Part shown: one piece after another, positions 6,542 to 14,389 of the stretch | Layout of the letters: each line of letters begins with the position of its first letter | How positions within the stretch are numbered: position 1 is the stretch's first letter | DNA from: a virus | Virus record (IMG/VR): IMGVR_UViG_3300032736_000130 | Location: 1 to 24,625 of that record | Length of the DNA stretch: 24,625 nucleotides | Direction: 5' to 3' (one strand) | Notes under the pieces: generated by a model | What the model saw: the letters and a program-made list of their open reading frames with translations, nothing else | Databases searched by the model: none | What the model was told of the DNA's origin: nothing | Program-made: the position numbers and the translations under genes

Positions 6542-7932
6542 TGGATTCGCCTGCGGCCACGCACCGAGCACCTGGATTCAAGGTCACCAAGACCGACGAC
6601 AAGACGATCTTCCATCGGGTGCCGATCTTCGCCGAGTGCGCACGCGGTGATGCGGTATTCAACGCTGAGTGGATTGCGCAAGCCGTCGCGTCGGCGAAGC
6701 AACAGGAGCGCGACGGGTATTTCCCCCCGCTTCACACGCGCCACCACGAACCCGCGACCGATGTCACAGACGCGGTGCGCGCAGCGGGATACTTCCGCAT
6801 CCTCGACGCGGGGCCGCTCACGATGCAAGGCCGACGCGTCACGGCGATCTACGCCGATCTGATCGTCACCGATCCGTTCTTGGCCGGTGAGATCGAGCGC
6901 GCGCGCTACCCGTACCGCTCGGTCGAAATCTTCAACACCGAAGGCCCGCCGAACATCGACAGTCTGGCGCTGCTCGACCACGAAGCGCCGTACCTCCGGC
7001 TCCCGATGTTGTCCGCAGGTGACGTTGAAGACCGCCGCACGGAACCCGGAGTAGTCGCAGATGCGACAAGTTTCTCACTTAACTACTCTCGCAACGCGAA
7101 TGATTCCGTGCTAGGGTTCGCACGTCGCGGCAAGAAAGCCGTTCTCCTGTTCCGTTTCTCAGACGACGAAGCCATGACCAAAACCGACACCGAAAAGGCC
7201 AAAGAAGCGGCTGCGGAAGCTGCGCGTGTCCAACTCGCCGCCGAGAAGGAAGGCGAGAAGGACGACGAGAAGTCCGAAGACATGGAAGGCGAAGGTGGTC
7301 TCGATGTGGCCGCAGTCGTCAAGGCCATCGAGAGCGGTGAGATCAGCGTTGCCGACATGGATGCGATTCTCGCGGCGATCCAGGCGCAAGGCTCAGCCGC
7401 TGCGCCGGACGAAGACGACGCCGCGCCCGCGCCGACTCCCGGCGCAGAGATCATGAAGAGCAAAGCCGTCACCACGAACTTCGCCCGTCTCTCGGGTGAG
7501 AACGAAGCGCTCAAGGCGCGACTCGATGCGCGCGATGCGCAGGACAAGCGCAACGCCGATGTGAAGGTTGCGATGAAGCGTCTCGAAGGCCGTCCGCTCG
7601 GTGCCGACCTGGAGACGCGTCTGACGAACTTCCACCAGAAATGCGGCGGCAACGCCGAACTCTTCAAGGAGTACGTCGACACGATGGCGCGCACCATCGG
7701 CGATGCGCCCGATTCGGGCGACGCCGGAGCGCGGTTCTCGGGTCAACCGAAGACACCGAAAGCTGCCATGGCCTTCCAGAACCTCGGCGGTGAAGCCGTG
7801 GACAAGGCGGCGGCTTTCTGCCGCGAGTACGAGCAGATCAAAAAAGGATCTGGGATGCGCGCATCTTGCGAGACGTACGTCAAAGTCAACATGAAGAAGC
7901 TCGGCTACGAGCTCGAGGAAGTCGCCGCCTAG
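6541..7932 (+). CDS. head maturation protease-scaffold fusion, Mu gpI-like
   Basis: A 463-residue protein starting at TAATG. Residues 1-165 form the protease-like part: IFHRVPIF, GYFPPLHTRHH (about 60-70), GYFRIL, IYADLIVTDPFL, then RYPYRSVEI with S127 as a candidate catalytic serine, followed by SLALLDHEAPYLRLPML with H147. Related prohead proteases have this 'S-x-E ... aLl ... P' layout, but the catalytic set here is inferred. Residues 212-310 are acidic, Ala/Glu/Lys-rich and low complexity, as in scaffolding domains. Residues 320-350 form a coiled coil, and the rest is a helical domain. Position before decoration and capsid genes fits. An internal ATG at 7174 could yield a separate scaffold. 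Confidence 0.75.
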   Translation: MDSPAATHRAPGFKVTKTDDKTIFHRVPIFAECARGDAVFNAEWIAQAVASAKQQERDGYFPPLHTRHHEPATDVTDAVRAAGYFRILDAGPLTMQGRRVTAIYADLIVTDPFLAGEIERARYPYRSVEIFNTEGPPNIDSLALLDHEAPYLRLPMLSAGDVEDRRTEPGVVADATSFSLNYSRNANDSVLGFARRGKKAVLLFRFSDDEAMTKTDTEKAKEAAAEAARVQLAAEKEGEKDDEKSEDMEGEGGLDVAAVVKAIESGEISVADMDAILAAIQAQGSAAAPDEDDAAPAPTPGAEIMKSKAVTTNFARLSGENEALKARLDARDAQDKRNADVKVAMKRLEGRPLGADLETRLTNFHQKCGGNAELFKEYVDTMARTIGDAPDSGDAGARFSGQPKTPKAAMAFQNLGGEAVDKAAAFCREYEQIKKGSGMRASCETYVKVNMKKLGYELEEVAA

Positions 7933-7947
7933 CGGCAGGAGAACATC

Positions 7948-8436
7948 ATGGCCGACCGCACAGTCAACACCATCTACGAGACGAAGGGCAGCGACCGCCT
8001 TCGCGTCCCGATCGCCACCACCGTCGCGCTCCCGATCGGAACGCTCGTCCAAGAGGAAGGCGGATTCGCTAACCACTACGACGGCACCAATACCTTCCTG
8101 GGTATCGTCGTCGGCGGGGAGAACCTCGTCGACGGCATCCCGACCGGAGACACTGCGCTCACCCCTGACCCCGCCGTCTTCATCGACACCAGCGGTGTCA
8201 CCGTCGTTGGCATCCCGGTCGCGGGCGCGTCGGCGGTCACCGTCATCGGTGAGTTCGTCTACTGCAACGACTCCGACCTCGCCAACGCCACCGTCACGCA
8301 GCCCACCACCGATTATCCGATCGGTTTCATCGTCGGCTGGCGCTCTGCCTCCGATGTTGACGTGAAGCTGTTCAGCATGGCTGAGCACCTGATCGGCACC
8401 ACCGCCGCCGCCACTCTCGGCACGGACTGGGTCTAA
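7948..8436 (+). CDS. capsid decoration / stabilisation protein
   Basis: A 162-residue protein with AGGAGA just upstream of ATG 7948. It is almost purely beta-structured and rich in Gly, Thr and Val, with few charged residues. After the Arg-Val-Pro region it shows a 'LPIGTLVQEEGG...FLGIVVGG' pattern, repeated later as 'VVGIPVAGASAVTVIGEFVYCND...YPIGFIVGWRS'. This is the style of small head decoration proteins (gpD or DUF2190-like) that sit on the capsid. It lies immediately before the major capsid gene (14-base gap), the normal position. Family identity is not proven. Confidence 0.65.
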   Translation: MADRTVNTIYETKGSDRLRVPIATTVALPIGTLVQEEGGFANHYDGTNTFLGIVVGGENLVDGIPTGDTALTPDPAVFIDTSGVTVVGIPVAGASAVTVIGEFVYCNDSDLANATVTQPTTDYPIGFIVGWRSASDVDVKLFSMAEHLIGTTAAATLGTDWV

Positions 8437-8450
8437 AGGAGATCTGAACC

Positions 8451-9434
8451 ATGAGAACCAACGCATCGCAAGTTCTTGCCAACGGTCTCCGAACCGAGTT
8501 CTGGGACACCTACGCGGGAGTCAAAAACCGCCTCGCGGATTCCCGCCTCGCGCAGGTCATGGACCTGAGCGTCGGGGCTACCAACCGCGAGCACGACTTC
8601 GCCTACTTCCAGTCGGCTCCCCACTTCGATCTCTGGCGGCGCGGCGATGAAATCGCGTCGAAAGGAATGGGCTCGGTCAGCTTCAACGTCCCCGTCTACG
8701 AATGGGGCCGTCGAGTGCCGTGGCTCAAGTGGGATCGTGACGACGATCAGACCGGTTCCCTCATGGACGTGGCGCGTCAAGCCGGACAGTCGGCAGCGCT
8801 GCTCCCCGAGCGGTTCTTCTTCGATCTGATCCAGAACGCCACCAGCCTCCTCCCCGCCGTTCCCACGGCTCCGGATGGTGCGGCGATGTTCGCCACCACC
8901 GCCGGGGGTGCTGCGCGTTTCGGCGCGACCAACGGCAACCTGCTGACGGGGTCCGGCGTAACCGCCGCGACCATCCTCACGGACTTCTACAACGCCATCG
9001 AGCAGTTCATGACCTTCCAGGACACCGAGGGGCAGCCGCTCCTGGGTGACTCGGTCATGGACCAACCGTTCGTCCTGATCCACCCGGTCGGGATCACGGA
9101 GGCGATGGAGACCGCGTTCCGCCAGAAGCAACAGCTCGGCGACGGGACTGCGGGCGGTGCCAAGTCTAACCTCGTGGCGGACACGGCCAAGCGTGTCACG
9201 CTCTGGCCGAGCCCGCGTCTCACCGACGCGAACGACTGGTATCTCTTCCTCGGCAGCCCTCCGAAGTCGCCGACGTTCTTCCTCGACCGCGAAGGCGTGC
9301 AAGAGGAAACCGCGCTCATGGAGGACAACAACTCCGACATGGTGCGTCGAACGGCTGAGGAGTCGATTCAATGGTGGAGCCGTTCCGGTGCCGGAATCGC
9401 CCTGCCCTACGGAGCGATCAAGACGACCAACTAG
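8451..9434 (+). CDS. major capsid protein, Mu gpT-like
   Basis: A 327-residue protein with a strong AAAGGAG ribosome binding site before ATG 8451, as expected for the most abundant virion protein. Features matching the gpT/HK97-fold capsid group: an N-terminal arm ANGLRTEFWDTYAGV; SVSFNVPVYEWGRRVPW followed by DDDQTG (about 80-105), the conserved region; QSAALLPERFFFDLI spine-like helix; a Gly/Ala-rich variable loop (about 145-170); a helix ILTDFYNAIEQF; PFVLIHPV; DWYLFLG; and a C-terminal strand pair ending GAGIALPYGAIK. No separate cleavage site was identified. An intrinsic terminator follows at 9462-9497. Confidence 0.85.
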   Translation: MRTNASQVLANGLRTEFWDTYAGVKNRLADSRLAQVMDLSVGATNREHDFAYFQSAPHFDLWRRGDEIASKGMGSVSFNVPVYEWGRRVPWLKWDRDDDQTGSLMDVARQAGQSAALLPERFFFDLIQNATSLLPAVPTAPDGAAMFATTAGGAARFGATNGNLLTGSGVTAATILTDFYNAIEQFMTFQDTEGQPLLGDSVMDQPFVLIHPVGITEAMETAFRQKQQLGDGTAGGAKSNLVADTAKRVTLWPSPRLTDANDWYLFLGSPPKSPTFFLDREGVQEETALMEDNNSDMVRRTAEESIQWWSRSGAGIALPYGAIKTTN

Positions 9435-9461
9435 CCTCCCGCTAGGCTTGGCCTACGAGTC

Positions 9462-9497
9462 AAAGGCCGCTGGCTCCTTCGAGGCGGCGGCCTTTTT
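9462..9497 (+). terminator. intrinsic terminator after the major capsid gene
   Basis: A perfect nine-base stem AAAGGCCGC (9462-9470) pairs with GCGGCCTTT (9487-9495). The loop can form a small inner CTC/GAG pairing, and a run of five T follows (9493-9497), then a C/T-rich stretch. Its position right after the capsid gene would separate head genes from the downstream unit. Confidence 0.85.
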
Positions 9498-9535
9498 CTC
9501 TTTCACCATCAACCCATGAGGCCCGCGCGAGCGGC

Positions 9536-9541
9536 CATAAC
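9536..9541 (+). promoter_or_regulatory. -10-like CATAAC six bases before ATG 9548
   Basis: CATAAC (9536-9541) matches TATAAT at four of six bases and is six bases from ATG 9548, the same spacing as the TAGACT and TAGGAT elements. There is no Shine-Dalgarno in between and no clear -35. Because a terminator lies just upstream, some promoter is expected here. Confidence 0.35.
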
Positions 9542-9547
9542 CTCCAG

Positions 9548-10141
9548 ATGACCACGAAAAATCTCAGCAAGACCACCAAGGTTGCCGCCGCAAGGCTCGC
9601 GCCCGACTTCAACAACCTCCCCGGTGAGACGCACACCAGCGAGCACACGTTCTGGCTCGGTATCACCGCCGACTGCCCGCGTGGACAGATCGACGTTGCC
9701 GGTCTGCACTTCCCGAAGAGTGAAGAGAAGATCGTCATCAACGACGCGGGGAAGCAAGTCCGCGTCCCCGTCTTCGGTTCGATCAACGCGAAGGTCACGA
9801 AGTTCCACTTCGAAGAACTGGTCAAAGTCCTTCCACGCCTTGTCATCCGCCCGAGCAAGTCGATCCTCCAGGACGCCAGCGGGCAGAACACCGGCGACCC
9901 GGTGCAGCGCGTCAAGGGGCGGCTCATCAAGATCCCCGACGCGAAGATGATCGCGGGCTACGCCGAGCACGGGCGTAAACTCGAACCCTACATCCAGCAG
10001 CCGGGTGACCGTCCGGCGACTGAGTTCATGTACTTCATCCACGCGCCCAAAGGGGTGCGCGGCACGGAGTACCAACCGATCGCCGAGACGGGTCTTGAGT
10101 GGCCCGAAGAAATCAAAGCGATCGAAGACCTGTTGAGTTAA
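9548..10141 (+). CDS. hypothetical accessory protein between capsid and head-tail genes
   Basis: A 197-residue soluble protein without signal peptide or membrane segment. The first 30 residues are polar and Lys/Thr-rich. The core is mixed alpha/beta with FWLGI, GQIDVAGLHFP, KIVIND, FHFEELVKVLPRLVIRP and a Pro-rich middle, ending with an acidic helix EWPEEIKAIEDLLS. It is the first gene after the terminator at 9462-9497 and is followed four bases later by the carbohydrate-binding-like protein. I do not recognise the family; a head completion or decoration role is only suggested by position. Confidence 0.65.
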   Translation: MTTKNLSKTTKVAAARLAPDFNNLPGETHTSEHTFWLGITADCPRGQIDVAGLHFPKSEEKIVINDAGKQVRVPVFGSINAKVTKFHFEELVKVLPRLVIRPSKSILQDASGQNTGDPVQRVKGRLIKIPDAKMIAGYAEHGRKLEPYIQQPGDRPATEFMYFIHAPKGVRGTEYQPIAETGLEWPEEIKAIEDLLS

Positions 10142-10145
10142 ACCC

Positions 10146-11507
10146 ATGCCGACCGAAGCCGAGATACAAACGCAATGGAAGAACGCAATTAACGTTCTTG
10201 AGAAGACGCGCGTCTACGCGGACGGCAGCCTTGCCAACGCGGGCGGATACATCGACGTGCTGGTGCAGAGCTTCGAGGGGGAACACATCCCGATATCCGG
10301 CGCGGCCTTCGTGTCGCGGATGAGGGCGCTGCTCTCGGGCGCGGTGGATGGTTCTCAAGCGCTCGCGATCATGGAACCTGTGCTCTATGAGTACGCGTCC
10401 ATCCTGCGCGCAAGCGGGACGCTCGGCTTCGGTTCTGGTTTCCAGACTTCGCGCGACCTGTTCGCGGCGCTCTACCAATGGCTGCACGACAATACCGGGT
10501 CGGTGAAAACGCGCGCGATCACCTACACGGCGGTCTCGGCGAGCGGTTCCAACGTCGGCAACGCGGGGGTCAAACGCCTCACGGCGGACCGTTTCGGCTA
10601 CAACCTGGAAGCCTGCACGGTCGAAAAGAAGATGCTCAAGTGCATCAGCGACCAGAACAGCGGCTCCCAGAAATGGGCCGAAGTGCTGGAGATCGCGGGG
10701 TCGGCGGCGAGCTTCGACGGCCTCCTGCGGGGGAGCAACGGGAGCGGCGATGCGGCGCGCGCCATCCTCCGGGCGAAACACGCAGGCTCCGGTGCAGGTG
10801 GATCGCTGCTCAACAACTCGAGCTTCTCGGACTTCACTTCGACCGCGACCAGCGAGAAGTTCAAGGGCTGGGTCGAGACGCTGACCGGTGCCGCCGCCAT
10901 CGGCGACGTGACGCAAGACACGACGAACTACTACCGCTCGCACCCGAACGCGAGCACCAACGCATCGCTCAAGATTGCGATGGACAACGCGGGCGACTCG
11001 GTGACGGTCAAGCAAACGCTGAACGATATGCGGATCTCACGTCTCGATCCCAACACGCCTTACTTCCTGCGCGTCATGTGGAACCGCTCGATCGGCTCCG
11101 GGGCTGGTGGCACGGTGTCGCTCAAACTCGGCGGCAATACGACCGTCACGACGACGATTGCCGCGTTGAGCGGGTGGCAGGAACTCATCATCCCTTTCAC
11201 CAAAACCTGTTGGCTTGAGGAGTTCGGTCAAGACGCCTTCGACATCGAAATCGCGTGGTCTGGCGGCACGTCGGGCTACGTCATCTTCGATGATGCGATC
11301 TTCTGCCCGTGGGACTTGGTGGACGGAACCTACTGGCTCGTTCACCAGAACGCCGCCACGCCCGCCGCGAACCTCGTCGAGGACGAATACTACGCCGTGG
11401 ACTCCGGCGGTGCGCCTGGAACGGGCATCCTCCAATACTGGTGTTGGGTCGCGGGACTCGGCTATCTGCCGTCAGACGCCTCCCCCACCATCGCCGACCC
11501 CTCCTAG
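10146..11507 (+). CDS. virion protein with helical N-terminus and carbohydrate-binding-like beta-sandwich
   Basis: A 453-residue protein. Residues 1-215 are mostly helical, with conserved-looking EPVLYEYASIL and RDLFAALYQWLHDN segments. Residues about 221-396 look like a CBM4/9-type jelly roll: LLNNSSFSDF opening, a KGWVE strand, YRSHPNAS, SLKIAM, DSVTVKQTL, YFLRVMW, GGTVSLKL, GWQELIIPF, FDIEIAW, GYVIFDDAIF. This is the usual order for that fold (opening 'l-N-ss-F', closing 'v-D-D-i-f'). The last 55 residues form a small Trp/Tyr-rich domain. Likely displayed on the virion to bind glycans, but that is inference. No ribosome binding site is obvious, so coupling to the gene four bases upstream is likely. 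Confidence 0.6.
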   Translation: MPTEAEIQTQWKNAINVLEKTRVYADGSLANAGGYIDVLVQSFEGEHIPISGAAFVSRMRALLSGAVDGSQALAIMEPVLYEYASILRASGTLGFGSGFQTSRDLFAALYQWLHDNTGSVKTRAITYTAVSASGSNVGNAGVKRLTADRFGYNLEACTVEKKMLKCISDQNSGSQKWAEVLEIAGSAASFDGLLRGSNGSGDAARAILRAKHAGSGAGGSLLNNSSFSDFTSTATSEKFKGWVETLTGAAAIGDVTQDTTNYYRSHPNASTNASLKIAMDNAGDSVTVKQTLNDMRISRLDPNTPYFLRVMWNRSIGSGAGGTVSLKLGGNTTVTTTIAALSGWQELIIPFTKTCWLEEFGQDAFDIEIAWSGGTSGYVIFDDAIFCPWDLVDGTYWLVHQNAATPAANLVEDEYYAVDSGGAPGTGILQYWCWVAGLGYLPSDASPTIADPS

Positions 11508-11510
11508 CCC

Positions 11511-11990
11511 GTGACCGCCACCACCGACCTCTGGGCCTCCGTCGTCGCCAACTACGAAAGCGAAGGGATTGTCAATCTCACCAACCCGCGAGACAACAAC
11601 GCGACGACGGTAGCCACGACTTACGGCGAGAGCGCGGCGCAGGAAGTCATCGACCTCTTCCCGCTCTACGGTCAGGTGGACTACGATGAACTCGACTCGC
11701 AGCACGTCGCGGTCGGGCGAAGGGCCACGATCGCGGTGCTCTACTCGCGTGGCGGCACCGCGTCCACGATCGCGGAAGTCGAGTGGAAAGAAGTCTTTGG
11801 CGACGAAGGGATCATGTCGAAGCTCAAGCGCACCAGCGCCCGAGCGCGGCAAGGCCCGTCGTCGAACTCCGGGGTGAGTCAGCGGAGCGAGTTGACCAGC
11901 GACGGGCAGAAGGTTCGCGGGTGGTCGGATCCCGACGCGCTCCCCGGTGGCCGTCGTTATATGCCGCGCCGCGTGATCGCGGAGGATTAA
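11511..11990 (+). CDS. head-tail joining protein, possibly Mu gp36-like (DUF1320)
   Basis: A 159-residue protein with a GTG start three bases after the previous stop. The N-terminal ~110 residues are helical: DLWASVVANYESEGIVNLTN, SAAQEVIDLFPLYGQ, AVGRRATIAVLYSRGG, AEVEWKEVFGDEGIMSKLKRT. This matches the pattern of small head completion proteins (a compact helical bundle, periodic 'A..vi..yl....Y' helices). The C-terminal 45 residues are a Ser/Arg/Gly-rich flexible tail. It lies immediately before a gpG-like gene, as in Mu-type head modules, which supports a role in closing the head or joining the tail. Confidence 0.55.
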   Translation: MTATTDLWASVVANYESEGIVNLTNPRDNNATTVATTYGESAAQEVIDLFPLYGQVDYDELDSQHVAVGRRATIAVLYSRGGTASTIAEVEWKEVFGDEGIMSKLKRTSARARQGPSSNSGVSQRSELTSDGQKVRGWSDPDALPGGRRYMPRRVIAED

Positions 11991-11994
11991 CGCC

Positions 11995-12579
11995 GTGACC
12001 AAGGCGACCTTCGACAAGGGCGCGAAGATGGAGCGGTGGGAGAAGAATCTCGACAACCCGCGCGGCGCGCTCAAACAGATCGGTGCGCTCGTCACCGCCG
12101 AATCGCAACGCTCGTTCCGCGAGCAACAGCACGGGCGCGACAAGTGGGAGCCGCGCTCCGACGTGAACGTGTTCGGCATCATCGCGGACTTCGCCAAAGG
12201 TGGCAAGCCGCCTGCGCGCCGCTTCGAGCGTCGCCCCGCGCTCCGCGACACCGGGCGGCTTTCCGCGTCGATCGCCTTCAAGGTGCAAGGCACCAAGGCC
12301 GTGGAGATCGGGACGAACCTCCCCTACGCCGGGGTGCATCAATACGGCGGCACGACGGAGAGCGAGACGATCACGGCGAGCGTCCAGAAAGCGCTCTGGA
12401 AGTGGCTCAAGCCGAAGGATAAAGGACTCAAGGCGCGCCTAGGATGGCTGCTCAACAAGAAGTATCGTGGGGAAACGCTCAAGGGCGAAGTCCCCGCGCG
12501 CCCGTTCGTCGGGATCACCGACGACACCCGAGAAGACATCCACGAAGTCATCGGTGTGGAAATCATGGAGGTGCACTAG
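11995..12579 (+). CDS. Mu gpG-like virion morphogenesis / tail completion protein
   Basis: A 194-residue protein with GTG start 11995 four bases after a stop and GGAGG upstream (11981-11985). It shows the order of motifs seen in the gpG / phage virion morphogenesis family: N-terminal helix ALKQIGALVTAESQRSF; RDKWEPRS; RRPALRDTGRLSASIAF, where L-x-D/T-G-x-L-x-x-S is the family hallmark; AVEIGTNLPYAGVHQYGG; and C-terminal PARPFVGIT followed by a helix with acidic residues. In Mu this protein is required for virion maturation at the head-tail stage. An insertion of about 35 basic residues (about 125-160) lies between the YAGVHQYGG and ARPFVGIT motifs. Confidence 0.8.
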   Translation: MTKATFDKGAKMERWEKNLDNPRGALKQIGALVTAESQRSFREQQHGRDKWEPRSDVNVFGIIADFAKGGKPPARRFERRPALRDTGRLSASIAFKVQGTKAVEIGTNLPYAGVHQYGGTTESETITASVQKALWKWLKPKDKGLKARLGWLLNKKYRGETLKGEVPARPFVGITDDTREDIHEVIGVEIMEVH

Positions 12580-13143
12580 TTGACCACGTTCAAGAGTTCG
12601 TCCCGCGTCATCCGCGCCCCCGGCACGGTCATCGTCTCGCCGTCGAGCCTGACGGCGGGCGCGGATGGCACCTACGGCGGCAGCATCATCGGCACGACTC
12701 GGGCGGTGGCGCTGGTCCCGTTGGGCCGCCCCTACGCCGTGGAGTGCGAAGGCTTGGGCGAGTACTCCGACGTGCTGGAAGGGAATCGGCGCTACGTCGT
12801 GAACTTCTTCCTGCGCGGCTGGGACAAGGCCGCCGTTGCGAACTTGCTTTCGGGCGGCTACGCCGAAGGCTCGGTGTCGAAAAACGCCGTGTGGACGGCA
12901 CCCGGCACGAAGACGCCGGGCGAGAGTGCCATCGCGCGCTCCGCCGTCTGGCTCCTGGTGCCGGACGACACGAACGCACACCCGGTTCTCATCATCCGGC
13001 GCGGCATCCCCGACTTCGCGGACGGGGCCGAAATGGCCTTCCAGCGCGGCGAAGAACTGGGCATCAACGTCACCCTTGAGTGCCTGCGTAATGCCACCGG
13101 GCAGACCCTCGACCTCGGACACTTGGACGATCTGACGCTATGA
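12580..13143 (+). CDS. probable major tail tube protein
   Basis: A 187-residue protein with a TTG start behind GGAGG (about 12567-12571, inside the upstream gene), an unusual start but the ribosome binding site and spacing fit. It is a beta-rich protein with VIVSPSSL, an ALVPLGRPYAVE strand, EYSDVLEGNRRYVVNFFLRGWDK (tube-like strand and loop), a Gly/Ser loop around residues 90-115, and two further strand pairs. Size and position after the gpG-like gene and before the assembly genes fit a tail tube subunit. No sheath gene is present, so a non-contractile tail is inferred. Identity is by context and fold pattern. Confidence 0.55.
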   Translation: MTTFKSSSRVIRAPGTVIVSPSSLTAGADGTYGGSIIGTTRAVALVPLGRPYAVECEGLGEYSDVLEGNRRYVVNFFLRGWDKAAVANLLSGGYAEGSVSKNAVWTAPGTKTPGESAIARSAVWLLVPDDTNAHPVLIIRRGIPDFADGAEMAFQRGEELGINVTLECLRNATGQTLDLGHLDDLTL

Positions 13144-13604
13144 ACCTCTGGCCCTTCCGCCGCTCCGCCCCGCGCCCCGAAGTCGTGCTCGATGACGAAG
13201 CGCTCGACCGCGCCATTCGCGCGGGAGTGCAGTTCCCGCTCGACTGGTTCCTCCAGCAGCCCCCTGAGATCCAGGAGACCATCGCCGCTCGGCGCGATCT
13301 CTGGCTCGAGGATCTGGCCCTCACGCTAGGCTACACGACGCTCGACCCGGTGCGCATGGGACTCGCGCGCGCCGTGCAGGACGGCGACGAAGACGCCGAG
13401 GCCGCCCTGGTCGAACTCAACGCCCGGACCATCGCCGAGCAGATGGGCCGTCAGGCTGCCCGTAACGGCGCAGGGGAGGCTCAGCCACCCCCCGCTCTGA
13501 CGATGGCTGGGATCGGCAAGCGCCGCTCAGACGCCGCCGCTAAGCGGGAGGCGGCGCGCAGGAAGGGCGCGCTCTTCGGGGCGGCGGAGGGGAAGGCCTC
13601 GTGA
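13140..13604 (+). CDS. possible tail assembly chaperone
   Basis: A 154-residue protein coupled by ATGA overlap (13140-13143) to the putative tail tube. It opens with a Pro/Arg segment (MNLWPFRRSAPRPEVV). Residues 17-100 form a helical core with FPLDWFLQQPPEIQETI and helices over the next 60 residues. The C-terminus (about 122-154) is Arg/Lys/Ala-rich. Small helical proteins at this place, between tail tube and tape measure, are usually chaperones; these commonly use a programmed frameshift, but I found no slippery heptamer. An unrelated tail accessory role remains possible. Confidence 0.4.
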   Translation: MNLWPFRRSAPRPEVVLDDEALDRAIRAGVQFPLDWFLQQPPEIQETIAARRDLWLEDLALTLGYTTLDPVRMGLARAVQDGDEDAEAALVELNARTIAEQMGRQAARNGAGEAQPPPALTMAGIGKRRSDAAAKREAARRKGALFGAAEGKAS

Positions 13605-14389
13605 ACGCGCGTCAGATGGCTCAGCAGATCCGGCACGTCATCTCGACGGCGGTATGGCCCGAGAGTCCTGGAGAACTCGTGTTCGGCGATCGACTGGCCT
13701 TCGTCATGGCGGGGCTGCCGGAGGAAGACGAACTCCCCGGTGCCTTTCCGTTCGTCTTGGTCAACATCGGCGGCGGCACCGCCGATCCAGATGAGCCGGA
13801 TCTGATCGAGCAGACCTTCGACGTGCTCACCGTGGCCGACGTGCCGGGGGGCCGCATGGGCGAGCAAGCTCTGATCGGCGGTGCCAAGAGCGGCCTCGGG
13901 ACTAGCGCCAACCGGGGCGTTCTGGAACTGAATGACCGGGTGCGCACCGTGCTCAAGGATCTGCGCGGCGTGGACGGTGCCTCCCTGCTGCTCTACGCCA
14001 CAGCCGTAGGCTCCCCGGTGCGCCTCGGGCGTGGTCGGCATCTCGCCATCGGGGAATCGACGTTCACCGGCTGGTGCACCGCCGCGCCGTCCTACACGCC
14101 GCCTTCGCGGCTCGCCAAGTCAGGTTCGAACTGGACGTGGACGGGCGCGGCTTGCGCGGCCCGCTTCGATTTCATCCGCTACCGGCTCGGTTACGTTGCC
14201 GGGTCCGCGCCCGCGCAGACCCCCGCCGATCTAGACGTGGTGGTCTACACGGGAACTAGCCCGCTGACGACGGTCGCGCCCGTCTCGGGCAAGGCGTACT
14301 CCGTCTTCGCGGACTACGGTTCGCGCGGCGGCACCGCCGTTGAGGGGTCGAGCGATGGGCGAGAAGTGGGGGCTTTCCTGACAACGTGA
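13601..14389 (+). CDS. tail terminator-like protein with beta-rich C-terminal extension
   Basis: A 262-residue protein coupled by GTGA overlap at 13601-13604. Residues 1-135 resemble tail terminator/completion proteins: N-terminal helix QMAQQIRHVISTAVW, then VFGDRLAFVMAGLP, FPFVLVNIGGG, FDVLTVADVPGGRMGE, and a helix NRGVLELNDRVRTVLKDL. The family builds a ring closing the tail where it meets the head. Typical members are about 130-170 residues, so the C-terminal 100 residues (SLLLYATAVGSPVRL onward) are an extension with Gly/Ser/Thr-rich strands. The last 50 residues could be an Ig-like or fibronectin-like domain on the virion surface. Function is inferred from pattern and position. Confidence 0.5.
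   Translation: MNARQMAQQIRHVISTAVWPESPGELVFGDRLAFVMAGLPEEDELPGAFPFVLVNIGGGTADPDEPDLIEQTFDVLTVADVPGGRMGEQALIGGAKSGLGTSANRGVLELNDRVRTVLKDLRGVDGASLLLYATAVGSPVRLGRGRHLAIGESTFTGWCTAAPSYTPPSRLAKSGSNWTWTGAACAARFDFIRYRLGYVAGSAPAQTPADLDVVVYTGTSPLTTVAPVSGKAYSVFADYGSRGGTAVEGSSDGREVGAFLTT

Noticed and set aside
13140-13604. Programmed frameshift joining the possible chaperone to a second frame
   Set aside because: No slippery heptamer was found, and the following gene starts by a plain GTGA overlap in its own frame.
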